Below are positions 1 to 6,463 of a DNA stretch of 8,794 nucleotides, in pieces; the first letter of the stretch is position 1, and every line of letters begins with the position of its first letter. The notes under the pieces were generated by a model that was not told where the DNA came from, did no database searches, and saw only the letters and a program-made list of their open reading frames with translations. The position numbers and the translations under genes were made by a program. The stretch is from CAZXDS01 sp964639525 (GTDB taxonomy: Bacteria; Bacteroidota; Ignavibacteria; Ignavibacteriales; Melioribacteraceae). Location of the stretch: assembly GCA_964639525.1 (NCBI GenBank), contig CAZXDS010000148.1:1-8794 (forward strand), written 5' to 3'.

Positions 1-729
1 CCATCCTTCAAAGTATGGGTCTTTTTCCAAGAGTGAAGGGCTGTTAATTAATTTATCGTTTCTTTCGATTATTTTCCCACCGATTGGTGCCATAAATTTA
101 TGAATTAAACCTTCTGTACTCTCCAAACTAACACATGAATTTCCCTGGTAAAAAACATCATCTTTCTTCATCATTTCGATACTTGAAATTGAACCTATTG
201 TTCTCATAAACAGATCGGTTGCACCAATAACGGCAACACCTTCCTGCTCAATCAGCATCCAACCGGTAAATCCTAATCTCATATATTTTGGAGGACACGG
301 GACATAAATAATTGAGTCCCCGATTTGTTGAAATTGTGCTTTTTCAACTTGTTTTTGTACTTCTAAATATTTAAATGCCCGTGAAACTGAAGATAAAAGT
401 TCATCCACGGTAAATGGTTTCGGGAGGAAATCTATTGCACCTTTATAAAGTGTTTTAACCGCATTTTCAACAGTTGAGTAACCTGTAATCATAATCACCG
501 GAATATTTTGTTTCCTTTTATATAATTCATCCAATAATTGAAATCCATCCATTTCGGGCATCATGATATCACAAAGAATTATTTTGTAATTTTGCTTTTC
601 AATCATGTTAAGAGCGAGAACCGGATTCAATGCGGTATCAACGGTAAAACCTTCCATTTTACCTATCTTTTTAACAGCGTCAAGAATTACTTCTTCATCG
701 TCGATAATTAATATGTCTTTTATTCCCAT
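1..729 (-). CDS. Response regulator with C-terminal glycine-cleavage-H-like domain (3' end cut by window edge)
   Basis: This reading frame is open from ATG at 729 to the window edge (243 codons, no stop). Residues 1-120 are a CheY-like receiver: acidic pocket D10/D11, phospho-acceptor D54 in CDIMMPEMDG, switch T82 and K104 in the LPKPF motif. Residues about 139-243 match the H-protein (GcvH, lipoyl-like) fold: a GxTD-like segment (GATDLFM, 169-175), 'LGxI'-like GSI, LESTEG (202-207), APIGGKIIERN (214-224) and a terminal DPYFEGW, which in GcvH lies near the end, so only a short tail is missing. The lipoyl lysine position of GcvH (ESxK) is E206 here, so lipoylation is not expected. There is no DNA-binding domain; output is presumably protein-protein. 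A ribosome site (GGAAGGA) sits 6 bases before the ATG, and the gap after the kinase gene is 13 bp, so the two are probably a cognate pair. Receiver assignment is very secure; the H-like assignment rests on motif recognition. Confidence 0.9.
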   Translation of the reverse strand, partial: MGIKDILIIDDEEVILDAVKKIGKMEGFTVDTALNPVLALNMIEKQNYKIILCDIMMPEMDGFQLLDELYKRKQNIPVIMITGYSTVENAVKTLYKGAIDFLPKPFTVDELLSSVSRAFKYLEVQKQVEKAQFQQIGDSIIYVPCPPKYMRLGFTGWMLIEQEGVAVIGATDLFMRTIGSISSIEMMKKDDVFYQGNSCVSLESTEGLIHKFMAPIGGKIIERNDKLINSPSLLEKDPYFEGW

Positions 730-742
730 TGTTTTCCTTCCG

Positions 743-2617
743 TTACTTTGGTAAACGAATTGTAAATGTTGTCCCATTATTTACTTCACTTTCAACATTT
801 ATAGTTCCGTTATGATTGTCAATTATTCCCCAAATTATTGCCAGACCCAAGCCGGTACCTTTTTGACCTTTTGTACTGAAAAACGGTTCGAATATTCTAG
901 GCTGGTCTTCTTCGGGAATTCCGCTTCCATTATCCTTTATTTTAATTTCGACATAATCTTTTTCCCCAACCTCGTCCATTGCTTGCCATCTTTCCCAGTC
1001 GCAAGCTTTATTTGTACAGCCTTCAAACATGCCGTTTGGCGGGACTTCAAAAGTATAAATATTTGCACCGCATTTAGGGCACACTTTTTTACTATCGTTA
1101 AGTGATACTTCACAGCGAGGACAATACATTTCTATATTTTTCTTTTCTGCTACAGCGAATCCGTATTTATGATTATGTTTTCCGTAAATTGGATCAAGAT
1201 TTATAAAACCGGTTTCCCCATTTTGAGTGGCTTTCACTTTGACCGAGGCAAGGCTGCCGATTTTTATTTCATTGTCAATAAGGCTATGTCTCTTTCTGCA
1301 AACTGCATTTTTAATTTGACTTACACCGAGAGGCGATAGTTTTACGAGAGAAGTTGATATTTGAATTTGTCCATCATCGTTCGGAACCGCATCAATTGCA
1401 TTTACTATTAAATTGATAAAAACTTGCTGTATTTGGTTAGCATCTACCGTAATCAGTGGTAATTCCGGTTGTTTCTTTCTTACTATTTCAAGGTGTTTTA
1501 ATGTTAATTGATTTTTAGTTACTTTAATGGAGTTATCGATTAGCTCATTAATAGAAACTTCATTTTTTTTCGGAACTGATTGACGGGCGAAATCCAAAAG
1601 TCCTTTTACTATTTCACGGCTTCGTATAGTTTCTTTTACAATAACGGATAAATCTTCCTGAACTTCGGCATCTTTCTTCAATCGTTTCTGCAAAAAGCTG
1701 GCGTAAGTAAGAACACCTGTCAATGGATTATTAATCTCATGTGCAACACCCGCAGCTAATCTGCCGAGGGATGCCATTTTATCGGATTGAAATAATTGCA
1801 GCCTTGCCTCGGCTAATCTTTTCGTCATTTTATTGAACGAACGTCCGAGAATACCGAGTTCATTATTTCCTAAATCTTTTACTCTATAATTGAGATTTCC
1901 AACGCCTATTTCATGCGTTGCATCCATTAAAATATTAACCGGTTTCACAAGCCATTTGTGAATAAATAATGCAATTATTAAACCGAGTGCCAATATTGAA
2001 AAAAGTGCCAGACCTATTAATTTTATTGTACTTGTTTTTTGTTCACGTGCAACTTCTTTTAATGATACTGTGATATCCAAAACGCCGAGAACTTTTTGCG
2101 ATTTAGGATGGACATGACATTCTGCTTGCCAACATGAAGGTTCATTATAAATTGGGTTCATTGTACCGAGAAGCATTTCCGAATCCAGTTGTGAATGGAA
2201 TATTCTTGTTCTATCTTTCATAGATAATTTTTCTAGAGGCTTACCTGCCGTATGGCATGCATAACAGCTTTCAGCTTGCTTATTTACCATTTTCCCAACA
2301 AGTGATGAATCGTTAGAATATATAATTTCACCTTCTTTATTAAATATTCTAATTTTTTTAATCCCTTTTTCTGTTCCTATCATATTAATTATTCCGAAAG
2401 TCTGCTCTCTTTCATTTTTTAACATGCCTATACTTGTAGCTTTTTTAATCGTTTCGCTCAATTGATTTGCATGCCTTTCAAATTCGGAAAGGAGCATATT
2501 GCTTTGCGAGCGTAAATTGATGTAAGAGTAACAACCGATAATAATTATTACAGCTAAACCGACCGCAACTATAAGTTTAAATCCAATTTTATGAAATCCT
2601 TGATTTATTGTTTTCAT
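743..2617 (-). CDS. Membrane sensor histidine kinase with diheme-type periplasmic domain and zinc-ribbon insertion in the ATPase domain
   Basis: A 624-residue kinase. TM1 is about residues 11-33 and TM2 about 199-219. The periplasmic loop between them carries one classical heme site, CYACH (118-122), and one CX4CH site, CWQAECH (162-168), as found in some cytochromes c. A HAMP linker follows (about 220-273), then HisKA with phospho-acceptor H293 in VAHEINNPLTG. The HATPase_c domain has the N box NLIVNAIDA (402-410), G1 DNGSGIP (562-568), the FEPFFSTK motif (576-583) and G2 GTGLGLA (587-593). Between the N box and G1, where only a short beta-hairpin is normal, about 130 residues are inserted, with C499/C502/C513/C516 (a zinc ribbon) plus C534/C539. 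The expected role is redox or ligand sensing in the periplasm with phosphotransfer to the downstream response regulator. Its start codon overlaps the cytochrome stop by 4 bp (ATGA) and has no clear ribosome site, indicating translational coupling. Confidence 0.93.
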   Translation of the reverse strand: MKTINQGFHKIGFKLIVAVGLAVIIIIGCYSYINLRSQSNMLLSEFERHANQLSETIKKATSIGMLKNEREQTFGIINMIGTEKGIKKIRIFNKEGEIIYSNDSSLVGKMVNKQAESCYACHTAGKPLEKLSMKDRTRIFHSQLDSEMLLGTMNPIYNEPSCWQAECHVHPKSQKVLGVLDITVSLKEVAREQKTSTIKLIGLALFSILALGLIIALFIHKWLVKPVNILMDATHEIGVGNLNYRVKDLGNNELGILGRSFNKMTKRLAEARLQLFQSDKMASLGRLAAGVAHEINNPLTGVLTYASFLQKRLKKDAEVQEDLSVIVKETIRSREIVKGLLDFARQSVPKKNEVSINELIDNSIKVTKNQLTLKHLEIVRKKQPELPLITVDANQIQQVFINLIVNAIDAVPNDDGQIQISTSLVKLSPLGVSQIKNAVCRKRHSLIDNEIKIGSLASVKVKATQNGETGFINLDPIYGKHNHKYGFAVAEKKNIEMYCPRCEVSLNDSKKVCPKCGANIYTFEVPPNGMFEGCTNKACDWERWQAMDEVGEKDYVEIKIKDNGSGIPEEDQPRIFEPFFSTKGQKGTGLGLAIIWGIIDNHNGTINVESEVNNGTTFTIRLPK

Positions 2618-3795
2618 AGTTTTTCTATTTTTTTTATTGAAATTAATTTACCCGGTACATTTTTAGGATATGATTTATCGTCATGGCAATTATCACAAGC
2701 CGGCGGTGCTGAATAATTTCTATCCGTATGACAATCTTCGCAGTCTGCATCCGTATGGTTGTCATCCAATATTATACCTGTAATTTTATGATCAAAATTA
2801 TCTTGATTCCATTTTGAGTGACAGCTTCCGCAATTATTATTTAGCTTGGTAAATTGTTTTTTATTCCCATGGCAGGTTTGACACTTCAATTTTTTATGAA
2901 ATTTATTGAGTTTCCAACCGGTTACTTTTGCATGGTTAAATTGTTCTCTTTCCGTATTGCTATGGCAAAAAGTACAATTGTTTTCAACCTCTGTTTTGTG
3001 GCAGCTTGAACATTTTTGATGGGCTTGCACTACAGACTTAAACCCACCGGCAGTTTTATCTAACTGTCCATTTTTCACCTTTTTTGCATTCTCTACATCA
3101 TGACATGCCACACATACTTCATTTTTATGGCAATCTGCACATTTAAGTCCGAATTTGTTTATGTGTTCATCATGATAAAATGTTACTCGTTTTCCCTTGT
3201 TTGTAAAAGTCTTGAATACAATTTTTTCGGGTACTTTTAATTTTTGATGATCTTCAATAGATTTAATTTTTGGTTTATTGGGAACATTAGTTACTAATTT
3301 ATCCAAAGGCGAATGACACGAATTACATTCTGTTTTATGGCTCCATTTACGGTGGCAGTTCATACACTGCTGATGATATGCTCCTTTTAAGTCTGGTCTT
3401 GTAACAGTCGCCGTTTTTCTATCCTTGCTATGGCAGTCACTGCATGGTTCGATTTTGTCAGTTGTGTTGTAGTGATGACATTGAATACAACCGCCACTAA
3501 TTTTTGACATTTCAGCGTGCAGTTTATGCGGGAAATTTACAGGAGCGTAAATAGTTTGCAGTGTATCTATTACTATATTCTCAGGACCTTCCTTTGCAAA
3601 TGTATAGGTGTTCATAATTTCAAAACGCGGACAAGCTTTAAGACATGGCTTTTGAGTAGTTGGAAATTTACAGCTGTGGCACAAAGAACAATCAACATTA
3701 GAATATTTATGATTCTTACTAACTTTATGCTGTCCAAACAAACTGCCAATTATAAGAAAATTAAAAAGTATGAAAATAATCCAAACCCTTTTCAT
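2614..3795 (-). CDS. Secreted multiheme cytochrome c (13 CXXCH motifs)
   Basis: A 393-residue protein with a signal peptide (positively charged MKR, hydrophobic 4-19, ending at FGQ near 22) and 13 CXXCH heme-binding motifs starting at C36, C103, C118, C144, C157, C219, C228, C262, C274, C305, C322, C352 and C367. Many additional histidines can supply distal ligands. Heme number and position with the ferredoxin and NrfD genes resemble the cytochrome subunits of Hmc-type (HmcA) and Geobacter Cbc-type complexes, so it is probably the periplasmic electron exit or entry point of the complex. Three cysteines outside heme motifs (C42, C51, C55) cluster right after the first heme. The C-terminus (about 372-393) is basic and heme-free. 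A strong ribosome site, GAGGAGG, lies 6 bases before the ATG. The start overlaps the NrfD stop by 4 bp and the stop overlaps the kinase start by 4 bp. The family is certain; the exact redox partner is not known. Confidence 0.93.
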   Translation of the reverse strand: MKRVWIIFILFNFLIIGSLFGQHKVSKNHKYSNVDCSLCHSCKFPTTQKPCLKACPRFEIMNTYTFAKEGPENIVIDTLQTIYAPVNFPHKLHAEMSKISGGCIQCHHYNTTDKIEPCSDCHSKDRKTATVTRPDLKGAYHQQCMNCHRKWSHKTECNSCHSPLDKLVTNVPNKPKIKSIEDHQKLKVPEKIVFKTFTNKGKRVTFYHDEHINKFGLKCADCHKNEVCVACHDVENAKKVKNGQLDKTAGGFKSVVQAHQKCSSCHKTEVENNCTFCHSNTEREQFNHAKVTGWKLNKFHKKLKCQTCHGNKKQFTKLNNNCGSCHSKWNQDNFDHKITGIILDDNHTDADCEDCHTDRNYSAPPACDNCHDDKSYPKNVPGKLISIKKIEKL

Positions 3796-5036
3796 TTTGA
3801 GCCTCCTCTAATTTCAAATTTGTTCTTAGGAAGTAAACTTTTTTCAGGTAAGCTTATTACCGGAAAGATTAGTACGGCGGCTCTATATAGGAGAACTAAT
3901 AATGCAATAAAACCAACAGTAACCGATATTTCTCCAATTGAAGGGAAATAACTTTTAACTGCGTACGGCGGGTTGTAAGCAACCAAAAAATTATTAATTC
4001 TATTTAAGAAAATTCCTAAAATTACAAGCGAAGAAGCTATGAATAAACCTAATTTTGAATTAATCACTTTTTCGGAAAAAAACATTCTTAAAGGAATCAA
4101 TATTCCGAATACAATTTCAATCATAAACATCACACTGGCGGTGTTAACAACTTCTAAATAGACAAAAGTTCCTCTAATCACCATATCGCCAAGTTTAAAT
4201 CCGAAATACACAAATAATAGGGGTCCTGCTATTCTAGCCAAACTGGTCAATACTTCCATTTCGGGTTTTATTTTAAAAGAGTGTGCAGCTATAAGTGACT
4301 CGAAAATCACCATCGGGAAACCTACGGCAATTGCTGAAAGGAGAAAAAGTAAAGGCAATATTGGTGTATGCCACAAAGGATGCATCTTAGAGCCGGCAAC
4401 TACCATTAATGTTCCGAGTGATGATTGGTGAAGTGTAGATAAAACTACACCGGCAATAACAAAAACAAACATGGTTTTACTTAAAGATTTGTTTAGTACT
4501 CTTAAAATTGAATCAATCGGAGTGTTGAGAAATTTTAGAAACCCTTTAAACTTTACGTTACCTATAAACCTTTCGGCAACAACAGGGAAAAATTCAATAT
4601 ATAGCACGGTTAAATAAAACATCACACAAATTCCCACTTCAAATAACGGCGAAGTTCCGTTCCAAAAAATCAGCGGATGCCAAATGTAATACCATCGTCC
4701 GAGATCTATCATAACACCAAAAGCAACGAACGTGTAACCAAGCATAGCTGTTAAAAGTGCAGGACGTAAAACTACTTCATATTTTTCCCTGTGCATCACG
4801 TGCCCAAGAGCTGCGGTGGTAAATCCGCCTGATGCTAATGCAACACCACATGCAACATCTATTGCAATCCAAATTCCCCATGGATGCTGAATATCCAAAT
4901 TAGTTACAAATCCTAAACCGAAAATTAATCGTAATGCAAGAAAAATTACTCCGTTAACTACCAGAGCAATTAAGATTACTACGCCGACTGATAGAAAATG
5001 ATTTTTTAGCGGGACTGGTTTATAAATACTTTCCAT
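3792..5036 (-). CDS. NrfD/HybB-like quinone-interacting integral membrane subunit
   Basis: A 414-residue (from ATG at 5036) polytopic protein with about ten hydrophobic helices. It matches the NrfD/PsrC superfamily, HybB/HmcC-like branch: the segments HPWGIWIAIDVACGVALASG, RPALLTAMLGYTFVAFG, DLGRWYYIWHP and LHQSSLGTLM, and the WHTPILPLLFLLSA stretch, are typical of this branch. Members pass electrons between menaquinol/quinone in the membrane and an attached periplasmic iron-sulfur subunit. That subunit is encoded directly upstream, and the multiheme cytochrome directly downstream with a 4-bp overlap. The frame is open further up to an ATG at 5063 (423 residues), with another ATG at 5048. I prefer 5036 because the GGAGG ribosome site lies 12 bases before it, is immediately adjacent to the 5048 ATG, and lies inside the coding sequence if 5063 is used. 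The 5036 start also follows the ferredoxin stop by one base. No catalytic hydrogenase subunit is in view, so a hydrogenase name is not justified. Confidence 0.93.
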   Translation of the reverse strand: MESIYKPVPLKNHFLSVGVVILIALVVNGVIFLALRLIFGLGFVTNLDIQHPWGIWIAIDVACGVALASGGFTTAALGHVMHREKYEVVLRPALLTAMLGYTFVAFGVMIDLGRWYYIWHPLIFWNGTSPLFEVGICVMFYLTVLYIEFFPVVAERFIGNVKFKGFLKFLNTPIDSILRVLNKSLSKTMFVFVIAGVVLSTLHQSSLGTLMVVAGSKMHPLWHTPILPLLFLLSAIAVGFPMVIFESLIAAHSFKIKPEMEVLTSLARIAGPLLFVYFGFKLGDMVIRGTFVYLEVVNTASVMFMIEIVFGILIPLRMFFSEKVINSKLGLFIASSLVILGIFLNRINNFLVAYNPPYAVKSYFPSIGEISVTVGFIALLVLLYRAAVLIFPVISLPEKSLLPKNKFEIRGGSK

Positions 5037-5037
5037 T

Positions 5038-5937
5038 TTATTTGTCATCCTCCGAATTTTCATTTCTTTTAGTCATCCACATTATTCCTCCTAACAACGT
5101 ATATATAGCAACCGGCGGTATAAAATACCTGAATAAACCGCTTTGTATGGCTTCGGATGTTGCAGGAGCCGGATTTTCATCTAAAGTCGGGAAATCCAGT
5201 TTTTTAAAATCCACACCGGACAGGTAAAGCCATGATGTTCCGCCAACCTCATATTCTCCGTAAATATGATCAAAATATTTATCCGGTTTTTGTTTTATTC
5301 TACCTTTGGCAACTTGAAGCAGATCTACTCGCTTGCCGTACGTTAAGGCTTCTACAGGACAAATTTCAACACACGCAGGCAATAATCCCTTTGAAGTTCT
5401 GTCATAGCAAAAGTCGCATTTCATTATATCCGGTTCTATTGCTTTTGAATATTCAAAAACAGGTATCTGAAAAGGACAAGCAACAACACAGTAACGGCAG
5501 CCGATACATTTGTCAGTATCCCAAGTAACACTTCCGTCTTTATGTTTTGTAAATGCATGAACTATGCACGATGCTACGCATGCAGGTTCTTCGCAGTGCA
5601 TACATTGAACTTTAACATCAATAGGCAAGCCCTGATTAGTATTAAATTCATTTACAACTGTTAAAGCTTTTTCACCGGGTCGTCTTTCCATATCAAATAC
5701 CGACCTGTTTTCGTGATAATTTTCGAGTGGTTCTGTTGGAAGATTATGAGCAACTTTACAAGCATATTCGCAACTGCGACAACCAATGCAGACTGTTGTA
5801 TCAACCAATACACCCATGCGATCTTCAGGATGAACTTTCTCAGTTTCAGCATTTATCTTGCCCGGAGACAAACCGGTAACTGCAACACCAAGTGCCGTAG
5901 CAGTTTTCAAAAAATCTCGTCTATTTTGATTTACCAT
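5038..5937 (-). CDS. Tat-exported, membrane-anchored 4x[4Fe-4S] ferredoxin subunit (HybA-like)
   Basis: A 299-residue electron-transfer subunit. The N-terminus carries a twin-arginine signal, NRRDFLK (5-11), followed by a hydrophobic stretch, so the folded iron-sulfur protein is exported to the periplasmic side. Sixteen cysteines fall in the four-cubane pattern of the DmsB/NrfC/HybA family: C50/C53/C56/C60, C112/C115/C120/C124, C144/C147/C150/C154 and C174/C177/C189/C193. A C-terminal hydrophobic helix (about 271-287, YFIPPVAIYTLLGG) with a charged tail is the HybA-type membrane anchor. It should relay electrons between the NrfD quinone site and the multiheme cytochrome, both encoded next. 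The ribosome site GAGGAAG sits 5 bases before the ATG. The gap from the NifX-like gene is 30 bp; the stop TAA is one base before the preferred NrfD ATG. HybA itself partners a NiFe hydrogenase, absent here, so the resemblance is to fold and topology only. Confidence 0.94.
   Translation of the reverse strand: MVNQNRRDFLKTATALGVAVTGLSPGKINAETEKVHPEDRMGVLVDTTVCIGCRSCEYACKVAHNLPTEPLENYHENRSVFDMERRPGEKALTVVNEFNTNQGLPIDVKVQCMHCEEPACVASCIVHAFTKHKDGSVTWDTDKCIGCRYCVVACPFQIPVFEYSKAIEPDIMKCDFCYDRTSKGLLPACVEICPVEALTYGKRVDLLQVAKGRIKQKPDKYFDHIYGEYEVGGTSWLYLSGVDFKKLDFPTLDENPAPATSEAIQSGLFRYFIPPVAIYTLLGGIMWMTKRNENSEDDK
5049..5053 (-). promoter_or_regulatory. Ribosome binding site deciding the NrfD-like gene start
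   Basis: GGAGG on the minus strand, inside the last codons of the ferredoxin gene. It is 12 bases upstream of the ATG at 5036 and directly abuts an alternative ATG at 5048. The spacing to 5036 is slightly long but workable; the spacing to 5048 is zero, and the 5063 ATG is upstream of it. This favours the 5036 start. Confidence 0.55.
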
Positions 5938-5967
5938 ATTAACTTCCTCAATAAAATTATTTTATAA

Positions 5968-6285
5968 TTAATCAGACTTTATTTTTAGTGAACCAACCAA
6001 ATATTTTTGCAAAACTTCATCTACTTCTCCATGTGTCCAGGGAATAAGTTTAATATTATTTTTTTCAATTTCTTTTTGAAAAATTTCAGACAAACCGTTG
6101 CAAATAATCAAGTCAGGATTTAAATCAATAATCATGTTAATTCTCTCAAGTTTATTGTGAGAAATCAATCTGATTATTTCACTTTTTAATATTGTGGTGT
6201 CCTTAATAGTAAATAATTTTAAATTTTCAGTAAGGTCTAACCTTGGTGAAACCCTTTCTCCGAATATTGGAATTGCTATTATCAT
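5968..6285 (-). CDS. Small NifX/NafY-like (dinitrogenase Fe-Mo cofactor family) protein
   Basis: A 105-residue cytoplasmic protein from ATG at 6285; an in-frame TTG at 6294 would add three residues (108). The start IIAIPIFGERVSPRLD is the typical opening of the NifX / NifB-C-terminal / MTH1175-like domain (usually AIPV..GRVSPRFD). LIICNGLS and the ending PWTHGEVDEVLQKYLVGSL match the rest of the family (CGGI; G.VD.VL..Y..G.L). Members bind or carry Fe-S or Mo-containing clusters; in sulfate reducers relatives include the orange-protein (ORP) family. Here it is the first gene of the electron-transfer operon, 15-40 bp below a sigma-54-type promoter, so its role is probably accessory to cluster handling or redox sensing for the complex. 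No nitrogenase genes are in view. No Shine-Dalgarno-like sequence precedes either start, consistent with a very short leader. Confidence 0.85.
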   Translation of the reverse strand: MIIAIPIFGERVSPRLDLTENLKLFTIKDTTILKSEIIRLISHNKLERINMIIDLNPDLIICNGLSEIFQKEIEKNNIKLIPWTHGEVDEVLQKYLVGSLKIKSD

Positions 6286-6320
6286 AATTTTCAAATAGAA
6301 ATAATTTTAATAACGCATAC

Positions 6321-6336
6321 ACAAAATGCGGGCCAA
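6321..6336 (-). promoter_or_regulatory. Candidate sigma-54 (-24/-12) promoter for the electron-transfer operon
   Basis: On the minus strand the sequence reads TTGGCCCG-CATT-TTGT. The consensus is TTGGCACG-N4-TTGC: the spacing is exact, the -24 GG is present, with one mismatch in the -24 block (A to C) and one at the -12 GC (GC to GT). The -12 mismatch is at an important base, so the site may be weak or tightly activator-dependent. The predicted start is near 6309, giving a leader of about 15-25 bases to the NifX-like gene. A sigma-54 activator gene lies immediately upstream, which supports the call. Confidence 0.6.
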
Positions 6337-6408
6337 ATTAAATTATTGGAGAATAAAGGGATAAAGCACTCTTTCTATCGGTTTTGTATTCTTAGGTAAT
6401 CTGTGGAA

Positions 6409-6456
6409 GTTGCAAGTCCGCATCTATTGCGTTTGCAACAGTTTCATAATTGCAAC
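6409..6456. promoter_or_regulatory. Three TTGCAA sites: candidate upstream activator binding sites
   Basis: The palindrome TTGCAA occurs at 6410-6415, 6433-6438 and 6450-6455. Each carries a flanking base that makes GTTGCAA in one direction: forward at the first site, reverse at the second and third. Sites one and two form an inverted repeat GTTGCAA/TTGCAAC with a 17-bp gap; sites two and three are 17 bp apart centre to centre. Relative to the inferred transcription start near 6309 they sit at about -103, -126 and -143, where sigma-54 activators usually bind. The likely ligand is the Fis-type helix-turn-helix of the neighbouring activator (inference). Confidence 0.5.
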
Positions 6457-6463
6457 GTTTAAA

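Larger units (their letters stand above)
6295..6463. other. Control region between the sigma-54 activator gene and the electron-transfer operon
   Basis: 169 bp without a gene. It holds a sigma-54-like promoter (6321-6336) and three TTGCAA sites (6410-6455), listed separately. No GC-rich hairpin with a T-run was found after the activator stop codon, so some read-through from the activator gene into the operon is possible. Confidence 0.7.

Noticed and set aside
953..1357. The kinase insert as a frameshift, assembly error or mobile-element insertion
   Set aside because: The frame is continuous, the ATPase boxes on both sides are intact, and the insert has ordered zinc-ribbon cysteines.
3517..3951. 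Plus-strand open frame of 144 codons opposite the cytochrome and NrfD genes
   Set aside because: It lies antisense to two strongly supported genes and shows no recognisable domain. The other plus-strand frames (for example 812-1105, 5232-5528, 6837-7061) are rejected on the same grounds.
3792..5937. Naming the ferredoxin and NrfD genes as hydrogenase-2 subunits hybA and hybB
   Set aside because: Similarity is at family level only. No large or small NiFe hydrogenase subunit is present, and the partner here is a multiheme cytochrome.
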